A stretch of DNA of 64,000 nt from JANQSS01 sp965249735. GTDB taxonomy: Bacteria; Bacteroidota; Bacteroidia; Chitinophagales; Saprospiraceae. Shown here in pieces: positions 26,223 through 34,883 of this stretch. The position numbers and the translations under genes were made by a program. The stretch is taken from positions 62,001 through 126,000 of the forward strand of contig CBDFMS010000015.1 in the NCBI GenBank assembly GCA_965249735.1, written 5' to 3'. Numbering within the stretch: the first letter of the stretch is position 1; every line of letters starts with the position of its first letter. The notes under the pieces were generated by a model. That model ran no database searches and was not told the origin of the DNA. It saw only the letters and a list, made by a program, of their open reading frames with translations.

Positions 26223-28130
26223 TTACTTGCTCTTATTCTTTTGTCGATGTTCTTCTTTTTTCACCTCTTCCTTACTCTGATCCCGCTTGCCTTTTTCCTG
26301 AAACTCGGCAAGGGTTTTATAGTCATTTTTGACAAAGTCAAAGCCTTTTTCGAAGGGCATATCATAGGCTTCCGGATGGAGATAATAGCCTTTGAACTCG
26401 ACCGGTTTCTCGACTTCCACCTCTATACGATTTTGATTGGCATATCGATCCTGCCGGATACCTGTTACCTGCCATGAAACTTCTGAGCCGGGCTGCCCTC
26501 CAGCAACGCGGAAGGCATTTCCTTCCATTTTTTGAGCTATGTACAAGTTTGGTCCAGGTGCTCCGATAGATGTCAATTGATATCTAAATTCCATATTGAG
26601 GGCATCAAACCAATCCGGCATGGTCACGGTGGCTTCTCCATTCTCGTCAAGAGCGACATTACCGTTATAAATATTCATCATATCAGGACTCTCGACAAAA
26701 CTGTGATAGAGAAACTTGTTCTCCGGATCCAATGGGTGATCAATTTTAAAGCTACCACCCCCTTTGCTTACGTTTCCTGTAACGGTCACCGTTCCGGAAA
26801 AATATCCTTCATCTCCGGTGTTACCAAAAGAATAAAATCCATCACTCCCGGCATTGACAGAAATAAATCCATATTTAACGGCAATGGCAGAATGAAATCC
26901 ATCATCCCCGGCATTGGAAGAATAAAATCCATCAGCCCCGGCATCGTAAGAATTAAATCCATCCCCCACGGCATCAAGAGACGTAAATCCATCAGCCCCG
27001 GCATTCGAAGATTGAAATCCGTCATCCCCGGCATCCAGAGAATAAAATCCATCATCCCCGGCGCTTTCAGAAGAAAATCCATCAAACCCGTCATTGTAAG
27101 AAACAAATCCATTACCCCCGGCATTGTAAGAATAAAATCCATAAGCCCCGGCATTGGAAGAAGAAAATCCATCACCCACGGCACCATAAGAATAAAATCC
27201 ATCAACCCCGGTATTGTAAGAATAAAATCCATAAGCCCCGGCATTGGAAGAATAAAATCCATCAACCCCGGCATTGGAAGAAGAAAATCCATCACCCACG
27301 GCACCATAAGAAGAAAATCCATCAGCCCCGGCACTGAAAGACAAAAACCCACTACCACTTGTTGAGTCTACACGAATCCCCACAGCGGCCTGGCGAATGC
27401 GTATACCGGCCCCCAGTTTATTTTCAACAATAAGGGGAGCATAGTCTTCGGGACCATATGCGCCGAATGGCATATCTTTGTGCAGCACGAGTGGCAGACT
27501 ATTGTAGTCAAATATCTTGTCAGGGCTGGCCCACGACGCTTTCCCATTTGAATCAGAGATTAGCAGCTTTCCAGCAGCCTGCAAGCCGTCCGATATTTGC
27601 AATACCTGGCCTGAGATATATTTAATAGTAATACTATCCAGCCAGCTGGCGTCTGAACCAGATGAAGTATTAATATCTTTTGAATAGGTCCATGTGAGTG
27701 TATCGGTCCCTAAGGGTAGATCATAATTATATACTTGCCAGTCTATTTCTCCGGATACCGAAAGCAGCTCATTTCCATTAATTTCAAAAGATAAAAAGTC
27801 GAAATACTCTTCAGACGACACTTTCACTGCAAAACTAAGCGTGGAGGGCTCTATTACACTAGTGATATACCGAATATAAGTGGATTGTGTATCTGAAATC
27901 GTACCGGACTGCGCCGCATAAGTACCGGCATACGCCTCCACACTTTGCACTGACCAACTTGCATTACCTCCGGAAGTAAAAGGAGGCAGACTGACATCTT
28001 CAAAGCCATCATCCAATGTCGTATTTGTTGTGACGTTTCCTTCGAGCCAGAGATTGGGTTGTTGACCAAAGGATAAAAAAGTAACAGTCGTGAGATTAAA
28101 TATTGCAACAAAAATTAATGCCTTTTTCAT
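26223..28130 (-). CDS. Secreted protein with 18 decapeptide repeats
   Basis: 635 residues with a signal peptide (to ~23, LSFGQQ). Residues ~35-190 form a jelly-roll/MAM-like domain (ASWSVQSVEAYAGTYAAQSG; WTYSKDINTSSGSDASW). Residues ~259-438 are eighteen tandem 10-residue repeats of the type [DG]GF.S.NAG, encoded by 30-bp DNA repeats, and probably form a beta-helix or fibre shaft. The rest (KIDHPLDPENKFLYHS; VSWQVTGIRQDRYAN) is a conserved C-terminal module that I have seen in other large secreted proteins with variable repeats; no enzymatic motif is visible. The tail is Lys/Glu-rich and lacks a typical T9SS sorting domain. Likely an extracellular fibre or adhesin. Confidence 0.75.
   Translation of the reverse strand: MKKALIFVAIFNLTTVTFLSFGQQPNLWLEGNVTTNTTLDDGFEDVSLPPFTSGGNASWSVQSVEAYAGTYAAQSGTISDTQSTYIRYITSVIEPSTLSFAVKVSSEEYFDFLSFEINGNELLSVSGEIDWQVYNYDLPLGTDTLTWTYSKDINTSSGSDASWLDSITIKYISGQVLQISDGLQAAGKLLISDSNGKASWASPDKIFDYNSLPLVLHKDMPFGAYGPEDYAPLIVENKLGAGIRIRQAAVGIRVDSTSGSGFLSFSAGADGFSSYGAVGDGFSSSNAGVDGFYSSNAGAYGFYSYNTGVDGFYSYGAVGDGFSSSNAGAYGFYSYNAGGNGFVSYNDGFDGFSSESAGDDGFYSLDAGDDGFQSSNAGADGFTSLDAVGDGFNSYDAGADGFYSSNAGDDGFHSAIAVKYGFISVNAGSDGFYSFGNTGDEGYFSGTVTVTGNVSKGGGSFKIDHPLDPENKFLYHSFVESPDMMNIYNGNVALDENGEATVTMPDWFDALNMEFRYQLTSIGAPGPNLYIAQKMEGNAFRVAGGQPGSEVSWQVTGIRQDRYANQNRIEVEVEKPVEFKGYYLHPEAYDMPFEKGFDFVKNDYKTLAEFQEKGKRDQSKEEVKKEEHRQKNKSK
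26800..27357. repeat. 30-bp tandem coding repeats
   Basis: About eighteen degenerate 30-bp units (core AAATCCATCANCCCCGGCAT on the plus strand) encode the decapeptide array. Because the unit is a multiple of three, other frames also stay open here, which creates long spurious frames on both strands. Confidence 0.9.
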
Positions 28131-28511
28131 ACTGTTTATATTCTAGATTTTCAATAAGCGAATGTCACTATCAAATATAAGTTTATTTGAACGGATTCTG
28201 CGTAAAGTAGATATTGAGAGTATTTTTGATAAATTCACTAAATATAATATAACTGTATTTCTACCTGAATTTTGTCTATAGGTAGTATTAAATTATAAGA
28301 AACTAAATAAACCGTATTAAATAGATAGATGCCTGGGTTGACTGGCTAAATTCGATACGGTGAAGTGCTCATATCAAAGAACTGCCGTTCTGAAAGCTAG
28401 TCCCTATTTTCCAGGGTTTACTAATTGATTTTCGCATAAATCAATTTGTTTCCAGGCAGTAGGGTTCCCTACATGCAATTTGAACGTACATTCTGACTCC
28501 ATTTTCCACAT
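28131..28511. other. Intergenic region
   Basis: A/T-rich, with the candidate -7 box near its left end. I see no gene, repeat or hairpin in the remainder. Confidence 0.5.
28172..28179 (-). promoter_or_regulatory. Candidate Bacteroidota -7 box
   Basis: TATATTTG on the minus strand fits the TAnnTTTG -7 consensus, 42 bp before the start of the decapeptide-repeat gene. No clear -33 TTTG partner is visible at the right distance, so this is weak. Confidence 0.25.
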
Positions 28512-29210
28512 TTACCCGGTTTCATCCACAAAATTATGCAGATCATCCTGCCAGGAGTATGTTGTATACTGAATTTTATACTCGGAGACGTCTTTATTTA
28601 ATTGCTGCTTAAAGATCTTTTTTATCCCTTTTTTTCCACCGAAGTCGGCGTAAAACCATTTGAATAAAGCTGTTGTATGAACTGTTTTCTCTTCATCATT
28701 AAATTCACTTTCTCCTTCTAAAAATGATTGCGTGGCCATATTAAGTTGTCCATCAATATTTTTTGAATTGTAAAAGGCTATGGGCGGACAGCTTTCAGCT
28801 CCACAATTTAATGCGAAATGTATGCGGTAGTCCAGCTTATCCACCGCATTTATTTTGATGAATTTGGGGCTGAATATATTTGCAATAAACCCAAGCGAAT
28901 ATTTATACCTATACCTTCGCAGTATACCATGTTCGACATCATCGAGACTGACCGCTTGTCCGGCAATACTCACCAATTTCTTCTTGTAGATATCAGGCTT
29001 GACTACGTTTTTTTCTTTTCTTAATATCTGGTAATACGCATTATAGACATTAATCCAGAAGGCCTTTTTCTTGTTATCATTTGATAAGGACTGCGATATC
29101 GTTGCCGGATCTGTCTGTTCTATTTCCGATCGGATTTCGGACGTATTCTTCTCCATTTTTACGTTCAACAGAAGTTTTTCTGAAAGTCGATTAAGATAAT
29201 CCTGATCCAT
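28512..29210 (-). CDS. DUF547-domain protein
   Basis: 232 residues, no signal peptide. The family hallmarks are present in order: KKAFWINVYNAYYQ (~47-60), SLDDVEHGILR (~91-101) and ALNCGAESCPPIAFY (~132-146). DUF547 proteins are widespread in Bacteroidota and marine bacteria and have no assigned biochemical activity. The conserved Asn-Cys-Gly...Ser-Cys-Pro motif and the WIN..NA motif have suggested a cysteine-peptidase-like fold. Most relatives are exported; this one begins directly with MDQDYLNRLSEK and would be cytosolic unless the true start is elsewhere. It stands alone on the minus strand between two repeat-containing intergenic regions. Confidence 0.8.
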   Translation of the reverse strand: MDQDYLNRLSEKLLLNVKMEKNTSEIRSEIEQTDPATISQSLSNDNKKKAFWINVYNAYYQILRKEKNVVKPDIYKKKLVSIAGQAVSLDDVEHGILRRYRYKYSLGFIANIFSPKFIKINAVDKLDYRIHFALNCGAESCPPIAFYNSKNIDGQLNMATQSFLEGESEFNDEEKTVHTTALFKWFYADFGGKKGIKKIFKQQLNKDVSEYKIQYTTYSWQDDLHNFVDETG

Positions 29211-29624
29211 ATTTTTTATTATTCTACCAGCTGATTGTTAATCCTGATTCACTTAAACCTACGATAAATTTTTAGGTGAACCAGTTTTTATTATAAGGTA
29301 ATCGCCTTTGTTTTGTCATCGACATGCGTATGCATTCAACTGCTTAACAATTTCTTCTTTTTTCCTGGGTGAAAAAACAAAGCGCCCCGTCGCCGAAGTG
29401 GCTATGATGTGTAGGAGACAACATGGGGAGCACATTATTCTAGTACTTGGTGTCCAGAAACGCCATCAGTCCACGACAATTTCATCGTACTCGTTTTCAG
29501 GTCGATCGCTCGAATGCTCAATGGCTCAGTCAGCTCGATAGCTCATGCGCTCAGTTGCTCACTAGCTCAAATGCTCGATAGCTCATTCCAGAATTTCCTA
29601 TCTTGACTTCAAATCGATTTAATT
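29211..29624. other. Intergenic region with octamer-repeat copy C
   Basis: Left half: a short minus-strand segment (~29,320-29,385) reads VFSPRKKEEIVKQLN, a helix-turn-helix-like phrase. A related but interrupted version occurs at ~490-543. Right half: the longest copy of the octamer repeat. No intact gene. Confidence 0.5.
29457..29590. repeat. Dispersed octamer repeat, copy C (longest tail)
   Basis: The conserved block at 29,479-29,500 is followed by about ten GCTC units spaced mostly by exactly eight bases (GATCGCTCGAATGCTCAATG...) and ends with the same GCTCATTCCA as copy A. The four bases between GCTC cores vary freely. Confidence 0.8.
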
Positions 29625-30152
29625 ATGAAACAAATACCACAACCCAATACAGGAGACTATAATTCATACTATGGGCTCTACATCGACAGGGTCATTGGAA
29701 AGGACATCTATCGTATGCTCAAGCGAAATTCATATGCTGTTCCGGCCTTTCTCTACGATATTCCCGCTGACAAATGGCATGCACGATATGCTGAAGGCAA
29801 ATGGTCTATCGCCGAAGTTGTCATGCATTTAATTGATGCCGAGCAAGTATTTTGTTACCGGGCCATGCGTGTTGCCCGCGGCGATAAAACCGCCATGGCC
29901 GGATTTGATCAGGATGCCTTTGTCGAAACGTGCAATGTAGAAAGCCGAACACAAGAATCCGTCATCGAAGAATACCATACGACGCGCCATGCCACCCTAT
30001 GTCTGATTGATGGCCTGGACCAAAGCGTGGCTCAAAACGTAGGCAATGCTTCGGGATGGGACGTCTCTTTTTCGGCCTTATGTCACATCATCGCCGGGCA
30101 TGAGTTGCATCATATGGAAGTGATTCGCTTGCGCTACCTCGACCAGGAGTAG
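29625..30152 (+). CDS. DinB-family protein
   Basis: 175 residues forming a four-helix bundle typical of the DinB/YfiT superfamily. The metal-binding histidines are visible: H-L-I-D-A-E-Q at ~67-73 (WSIAEVVMHLIDAEQ) and HIIAGHELHHMEVI at ~153-166, giving the usual H...HxxxH triad. Members are often thiol-S-transferases or detoxification proteins; the exact role here is unknown. It starts a plus-strand group of three genes, with 16 bp to the ATP-grasp gene. Confidence 0.85.
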   Translation: MKQIPQPNTGDYNSYYGLYIDRVIGKDIYRMLKRNSYAVPAFLYDIPADKWHARYAEGKWSIAEVVMHLIDAEQVFCYRAMRVARGDKTAMAGFDQDAFVETCNVESRTQESVIEEYHTTRHATLCLIDGLDQSVAQNVGNASGWDVSFSALCHIIAGHELHHMEVIRLRYLDQE

Positions 30153-30168
30153 ATTCCGAATCGCACCT

Positions 30169-31218
30169 ATGTCTTCACATTCATTTCAAAATTTTTGGGT
30201 CAAGTGGACGAACTGGGAATATTGGCCGGCATGGTTATTTAATATTCCCGTGTTATTTATGTGGCTGATCCAGGGCCTTCGAAATTATAATTTATTGTTT
30301 TTCTCCCGGGTCAATCTGGATATCGAAACCGGTGGGTTTTTTAGCGAAGAAAAATGGCCCATTTATCAGCTATTCCCAAACAATCATGTGCCCCTGGGCA
30401 AATTAATTGATCCCGGTTATTCTGATTCTCAATTACATTCCATTTTCGAAGGTGCTGGATTTAATTATCCGGTATTGATTAAGCCTAATATTGGTGAACG
30501 CGGCATGGGTATAGAAAAAATAAAAGATCGACATGCCCTGGAAGACTATCATCACCGTACCTCTTTCGATTATATCATACAGGAATATATCTCGTTTGAA
30601 AAGGAGATGAGTGTGTTGGCTTATCACATGCCGGATGAAGATCACGTCCACGTCACCTCGGTTTGTCTGAAAGAAAAACTCACTATCTCAGGCGACGGAA
30701 AATCCACTCTTTCCGAACTGGCTACGCGTGATTATCGGTCACGCATCCAATGGGACCGGCTATCAAAATATTTCGATGGAAATCGCATCCCGAATGCCGG
30801 TGAAGACCTCATGCTCGAGCCCATTGGTAATCATTCCCGCGGCACGACTTTCCTCAATGGAAATCATCTCATCACTGAAGATTTCCGTAAAGCTATCCAA
30901 CAATTATTTCATTCCATTGATGGAGAAATTTATTATGGGCGATTTGATATTATGTTTGAATCGATCGAAGATTTTATTGCCCTGCGGCATTTTAAAATTG
31001 TAGAGTTTAATGGCGTCGGCAGTGAACCGGCTCATATTTATCAACCCGGATATCCGCTGTTCAAAGCCTATCGATGTCTCTGGGACCACGCCCGCATTCT
31101 TGGGAACATATCTTTGATCCAAAAACATAAGGGAATTGCCTGTATGACGTGGAAAGAATTCTTTGCAGCATTGCGCATCTATCGATCCAACATAAAAAAG
31201 GTCCTTCACGCGGTCTAG
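30169..31218 (+). CDS. ATP-grasp domain protein
   Basis: 349 residues. After an aromatic, partly hydrophobic N-terminal segment (WEYWPAWLFNIPVLFMWLIQ, ~15-34) comes an ATP-grasp fold: YPVLIKPNIGERGMGIEKI (~103-121) has the ATP-binding Lys and Gly-rich loop, DYIIQEYI (~140) a second strand, and FKIVEFNGVGSEP (~278-290) the Mg-binding Glu-Asn. It resembles D-Ala-D-Ala-ligase-like or carboxylate-amine ligases of unknown substrate. The Trp-rich N-terminus suggests peripheral membrane contact. It lies between the DinB gene and a LysE-type exporter; the three could be one transcription unit, so the ligase product might be exported by the latter (inference). Confidence 0.75.
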   Translation: MSSHSFQNFWVKWTNWEYWPAWLFNIPVLFMWLIQGLRNYNLLFFSRVNLDIETGGFFSEEKWPIYQLFPNNHVPLGKLIDPGYSDSQLHSIFEGAGFNYPVLIKPNIGERGMGIEKIKDRHALEDYHHRTSFDYIIQEYISFEKEMSVLAYHMPDEDHVHVTSVCLKEKLTISGDGKSTLSELATRDYRSRIQWDRLSKYFDGNRIPNAGEDLMLEPIGNHSRGTTFLNGNHLITEDFRKAIQQLFHSIDGEIYYGRFDIMFESIEDFIALRHFKIVEFNGVGSEPAHIYQPGYPLFKAYRCLWDHARILGNISLIQKHKGIACMTWKEFFAALRIYRSNIKKVLHAV

Positions 31219-31296
31219 GCTCTAGTTCAACTTATAGTATGGTGAATCACATGTCAGGTGCTCCATACAAGTCAAAATTATTACCTTATCCCTTGT

Positions 31297-31899
31297 ATGC
31301 TCTTATCACTGACCATCATACTCAGCTATTTTGGTTCCCTGCCTTTTGGCATGATCAACCTCAACGTTCTCTATGCGGAATTGACAAGGAGTAGAAAGGC
31401 AGCTTTATTAATGGCGTTCGGGGCCGCTATTATCGAATTTGTACAGGGGGTAGTCGCCGCCATTATTTACGCGCGGCTTGTTCATTTTTCATCTTTTGAA
31501 TATATTTTCAAGTGGGCCGCCATCGCCGTATTTATTGCACTGGCACTGTATTATTTTTTTAAGCCGAAGAAAAAATCATTCGATCTTGATCATCCGGATT
31601 TGGAAAAAGACGGCCACCCTTTTATGAAAGGATTACTGCTCAGCTCATTTAATTTTATGGCCATTCCTTTTTGGTTGGTTATTCTTTCGATGATCTCTAA
31701 TTATATTGAAGTTGATTGGCAAAACATTCATCTGGTCATTTTCGGATTGGGTGCTGGTATCGGTGGGTTTTTAGCGTCGACAACGTACATGATGATCGGG
31801 CGACGATTTTTAAGTCACTCAGCATTGGTGTATAAGTATCTGGATTATGGGTTGGCTTTTTTATTTATTGTACTTGCTCTAATTGCTTTGTTTTTTTGA
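31297..31899 (+). CDS. LysE/RhtB-type exporter
   Basis: 200 residues from the ATG at 31,297; a GTG start at 31,258 would add 13 polar residues. There are six hydrophobic segments. The first carries SLTIILSYFGSLPFGMINLNVL, matching the LysE family start (F..SLPPG..NL..L). Relatives export amino acids or small metabolites across the inner membrane. The segment KGLLLSSFNFMAIPFWLV (~115-132) fits the second half of the repeat, with the conserved NP replaced by NF. The spacing to the ATP-grasp stop is about 80 bp. A palindromic repeat region follows the gene. Confidence 0.75.
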   Translation: MLLSLTIILSYFGSLPFGMINLNVLYAELTRSRKAALLMAFGAAIIEFVQGVVAAIIYARLVHFSSFEYIFKWAAIAVFIALALYYFFKPKKKSFDLDHPDLEKDGHPFMKGLLLSSFNFMAIPFWLVILSMISNYIEVDWQNIHLVIFGLGAGIGGFLASTTYMMIGRRFLSHSALVYKYLDYGLAFLFIVLALIALFF

Positions 31900-32615
31900 T
31901 GGCCGAATTGTCTTAATTAGAGTTGGTCGTTCAACCCCCTTCAAAGCGGGTTAGGGGGAAAATGAGTGTGAGTTTGGGTGTGCGTGTGAGTGTGTAAAAC
32001 ACACAGTTTGTTCCCCCTTTGAAGGGGGTTAGGGGGTTGAAAAGCTGCATATTTAGTTTTAAGCTACCCTCAAGAAATTCTAGGAATTTATTAAGCCTAT
32101 GTGTATCTCAAATTATTGTTGGTCGATCAACCCCCCGGCCCCCTTCAAAGGGGGAGCAATTCGTTTTGTTGGTTTTGGTGAAATATTTTGGCCTTATTCA
32201 ATAATTGATGTTTATTACAATTTCTTATCCGAAATCTGTCCCCTTTGAGGGGGCTAGGATGAAAATGAGTGTGGTTTTGTGGGTGCTTGTGAGTGTGTAA
32301 AACACACAGTTTGTTCCCCCTTTGAAGGGGGTTAGGGGGTTAGGGGGTTGAAAAACTGCAGATTTAGTTTTAAGCTACACTCAGAGATTTCTAGGAATTT
32401 ATTAAGCTCATGAGAGTTTCAAATTATTGTTGGTCGATCAACCCCCCGGCCCCTTCGAAGGGGGTTAGAAGGAAAATGAGTGTGGATTTGGGTGTGCGTG
32501 CGCGCGTGTAAAACACACCGTCTGTTCCCCCTTTGAAGGGGGCTAGGGGGTTGAAAAGCCACTTAATTTATTAACGATTGATGCTAAATAACGGCACAAA
32601 ACCACTCGGTACTAC
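31900..32615. repeat. Triplicated palindromic repeat region
   Basis: About 700 bp without a gene. Three ~110-120-bp units (~31,931-32,040, ~32,236-32,350, ~32,438-32,554) share the order: C/G-rich hairpin, AAAATGAGTGTG, a GT-rich stretch, GTGTAAAACACAC hairpin, TTGTTCCCCCTTTGAAGGGGG, GTTAGGGGGTTGAA. Between them a spacer with TTTAGTTTTAAGCTAC and TTATTGTTGGTCGATCAACC is repeated at a ~310-bp interval. Units are themselves near-inverted, starting with CAACCCCC and ending with GGGGGTTG. This looks like a Bacteroidota intergenic palindromic (REP-like) element that was amplified in place. Confidence 0.8.
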
Positions 32616-33497
32616 TTACATAAGTTTCATCAACCGATCGGGGTAATCCGTAATAATTCCATCGACTCCGAGGGAAATCATGCGCTTCAAGTCTTTCTCC
32701 TCATTGACGGTCCAGGGCAATATTTCAATATTTTTATCCCGAAGAATTTTTACCTGCTCAGCATCCAACAAAGAAAAATGAGGTCCGTACATGTTTGGTG
32801 TAAATGACAGCTTTTGCAAAGCCACTTGCACGTCTTTTTCATCTTGTATAAGATAAGACAATGTCTGCCCGGGAAAGCGTTCATGTAAATACTCCAAAAC
32901 CTGTACATCAAAACATTGAACAATTGATCGACTACCGATTCCTAATTCATTAATAATATGCATCACAGACTGCGCAAAAAAGTCATAATTCGGATGATAG
33001 ACTTCGTCATATCCTTTGACACGTTTTATTTCAAGATTATATTTTGGTTTTTTTATTCCAAGTTGGTCTGCATAGTTATCGGCATCCAAAATGACCTCGC
33101 GCAACGTTGGTTTATACGTAGTCATTTTATTCTGTTGCGGAAAATCCGGATGTCCGATACTCCCGCAATCATAGTTTTTAATTGCGGCATACGACATGGT
33201 ATATAAATTCAAATTCATAGCCTGATCTTTTGGGATTTTTTCACCGGAGGGTGTCAGGCAGATATTGTGATTCATCCAGGGCTCGTGTGATACGACAACA
33301 ATACCATCTTTGGTCATACACAAATTCATTTCCAGGGTTGAAACACCCATGTCCAATGCTCCACGAAATCCTTCCAGGGTATTTTCCGGAAACAAGCCAC
33401 GTGCTCCCCGATGCCCATGGACATCAATATCGGTGTGCATGACAGCTTGCGTACAACTACAAAAACAAAATAAGACAAGAAGAGTCAATACACGCAT
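32616..33497 (-). CDS. Glycerophosphodiester phosphodiesterase-family lipoprotein
   Basis: 293 residues with a lipoprotein signal (FCSC, Cys at 15). The TIM-barrel GDPD motifs are HGHRGARGLFPENT at 27-40 (catalytic His-Arg), LEMNLCMTKDG at ~54-64, VVVSHEPWMN at ~66-75 (second catalytic His) and YNLEIKR at ~148-154 (metal Glu). The family normally has E-x-D at the second position; here it is E-M-N, losing one metal-ligand Asp. The end, GVDGIITDYPD, is typical. The expected reaction is hydrolysis of glycerophosphodiesters to glycerol-3-phosphate and alcohol in the periplasm. The Asn may lower or change metal dependence. Confidence 0.85.
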   Translation of the reverse strand: MRVLTLLVLFCFCSCTQAVMHTDIDVHGHRGARGLFPENTLEGFRGALDMGVSTLEMNLCMTKDGIVVVSHEPWMNHNICLTPSGEKIPKDQAMNLNLYTMSYAAIKNYDCGSIGHPDFPQQNKMTTYKPTLREVILDADNYADQLGIKKPKYNLEIKRVKGYDEVYHPNYDFFAQSVMHIINELGIGSRSIVQCFDVQVLEYLHERFPGQTLSYLIQDEKDVQVALQKLSFTPNMYGPHFSLLDAEQVKILRDKNIEILPWTVNEEKDLKRMISLGVDGIITDYPDRLMKLM

Positions 33498-33573
33498 TCA
33501 ATTGGTCGTTGTTGAATGTGAAGGTAGGCCGTATCACTAGAATTTATTTGTAATATTGACGAAATGTCTTTCG

Positions 33574-34020
33574 ATGAAAAATAAAACTGTCTGGATCATA
33601 CTTATACTGCTCGTTGTTATCCAATTTATCCCTTATGGAATTAAAAATGAGGAACGCGACCCACAAACCGACTTCTTTACCGTCGAACAAGCCGATGAGG
33701 CCACAATTGATTTAATCCGGGCCGCCTGTTATGATTGCCATTCCCAGGAAGCACGCAAGCCCTGGTACGCCTATGTAGCACCTGTTAAATTTTGGGTCAA
33801 TAAACACGTGCGTGGCGCACGCATGCATATCGACTTTAGTGACTGGAAATCATACGAGGCCAATGATCGGCGCCATATCATTGAAGAATGTGTCGAGATG
33901 ATAAAGGAAGAAGAAATGCCACTGAACAGTTATACCTGGATGCATCCGGAAGCGCAGTTAACCGAAGAGCAACGGATCGAACTAATTCAATTCTTTAAAT
34001 CAAAATTGGACCAGTATTAA
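33574..34020 (+). CDS. Haem-binding domain protein, membrane-anchored
   Basis: 148 residues from the ATG at 33,574; an in-frame TTG lies six codons earlier. A single N-terminal helix (TVWIILILLVVIQFIP) anchors it, and the rest lies in the periplasm. ACYDCHSQEARKPWY at ~46-60 contains one CxxCH haem-c motif, and the overall pattern (CYDCHS...PWY...P..W....H...GR...) is that of the small haem-binding domain family common in Bacteroidota. Ends with the usual PLNSYTWMHPEAQLTEEQR, in which the Met/His may supply the second haem ligand. It is convergent with the alpha/beta hydrolase gene, overlapping by four bases at the stops. Confidence 0.85.
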   Translation: MKNKTVWIILILLVVIQFIPYGIKNEERDPQTDFFTVEQADEATIDLIRAACYDCHSQEARKPWYAYVAPVKFWVNKHVRGARMHIDFSDWKSYEANDRRHIIEECVEMIKEEEMPLNSYTWMHPEAQLTEEQRIELIQFFKSKLDQY

Positions 34021-34883
34021 TCTAATGAATTTGCGACCTTCATTATTTCATCAATGACTGCTTCACTTTTCGTCCAGATTATAAAATGTCCTGATTCGGC
34101 TTCTATTCTATATCGCCTTTGTTCAGGAAGCCGGTCATGTTCTTTAAAATATTCGATATTTTCCAGGGGAACAAGTTTATCCAGCGCTCCATTATGAAAT
34201 GTAATGGGGGCTTTAATCGAATCAATTTTATTTTCAAGTGTCCGTAATTCATCTTCCAGGGCTATAATTTCCGTATTACATCGACGTAATGATGACGGAG
34301 CCATCCAGCGAATAATTTTTGCATCCAATACTTTTCTCCAGGTATTTTTTTCTTCGAATTTTGGATCAATGGAGCTGCCAATCAATACTGCACCATATTG
34401 TCTGTCGTCGTGCATTGTCAGATACTTTAATACCACCGGACAACCATAGGAGTGGCCAAGGAAAATAACTGTATCGGCAGATACTTGTTCTACTAATATA
34501 CTCAGGTAGGCGACCTCCTCTTCCAATCGATTCAGCTGTTGTACGTTGTCAGCTGTCCCAAATCCCGGTCGATCGTAGGCAATTATTTGCATCTGATCAC
34601 GCAATCGTTCTGACTCAAAATAAACGCCAAAATTATCGGCACTTCCCGGTGAGCCATGCACTCCGATTACAACAGTTTTTGAGTTTTTATTTCCTCCCTG
34701 AATAAATTCCCTGGGTATTCCATTTTCGATTATTGTGCCACGCGTAAATATATTTTCGCTCACTCCATTTTCGAGAAAATTTTGATAAGCGGCATCCATA
34801 CGCCAGCTCATAAAATGTGACAATCCCAATAATAAAACCACTAGCCCAAGAATAATATAGATGGTATATCTAATGATTTTCAT
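34017..34883 (-). CDS. Membrane-anchored alpha/beta hydrolase
   Basis: 288 residues with one N-terminal helix (IYIILGLVVLLLGLSHF). The hydrolase fold shows the oxyanion segment VHGSPGSADNF (~74-84), the nucleophile elbow GHSYGCP (~143-149, Ser), an acidic residue around HNGALDKLVPLE (~229-240), and the catalytic His in AESGHFIIW (~263-271). No substrate can be inferred. Last gene of a leftward operon avidin-like / acyltransferase / hydrolase: its start overlaps the acyltransferase stop by 14 bp. A lipid-related esterase or lipase role would fit its neighbour but is inference. Confidence 0.85.
   Translation of the reverse strand: MKIIRYTIYIILGLVVLLLGLSHFMSWRMDAAYQNFLENGVSENIFTRGTIIENGIPREFIQGGNKNSKTVVIGVHGSPGSADNFGVYFESERLRDQMQIIAYDRPGFGTADNVQQLNRLEEEVAYLSILVEQVSADTVIFLGHSYGCPVVLKYLTMHDDRQYGAVLIGSSIDPKFEEKNTWRKVLDAKIIRWMAPSSLRRCNTEIIALEDELRTLENKIDSIKAPITFHNGALDKLVPLENIEYFKEHDRLPEQRRYRIEAESGHFIIWTKSEAVIDEIMKVANSLD

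Noticed and set aside
26532..27365. 277-codon plus-strand frame and a 190-codon alternative minus frame over the decapeptide repeats
   Set aside because: Repeats of 30 bp keep all frames open; the sequences are low-complexity (KSI.PGI, GLMDFIL) shadows of the real minus-strand gene.
31922..32557. CRISPR array interpretation of the repeated region
   Set aside because: Units are ~115 bp palindromes with conserved spacers, and no cas genes are nearby.
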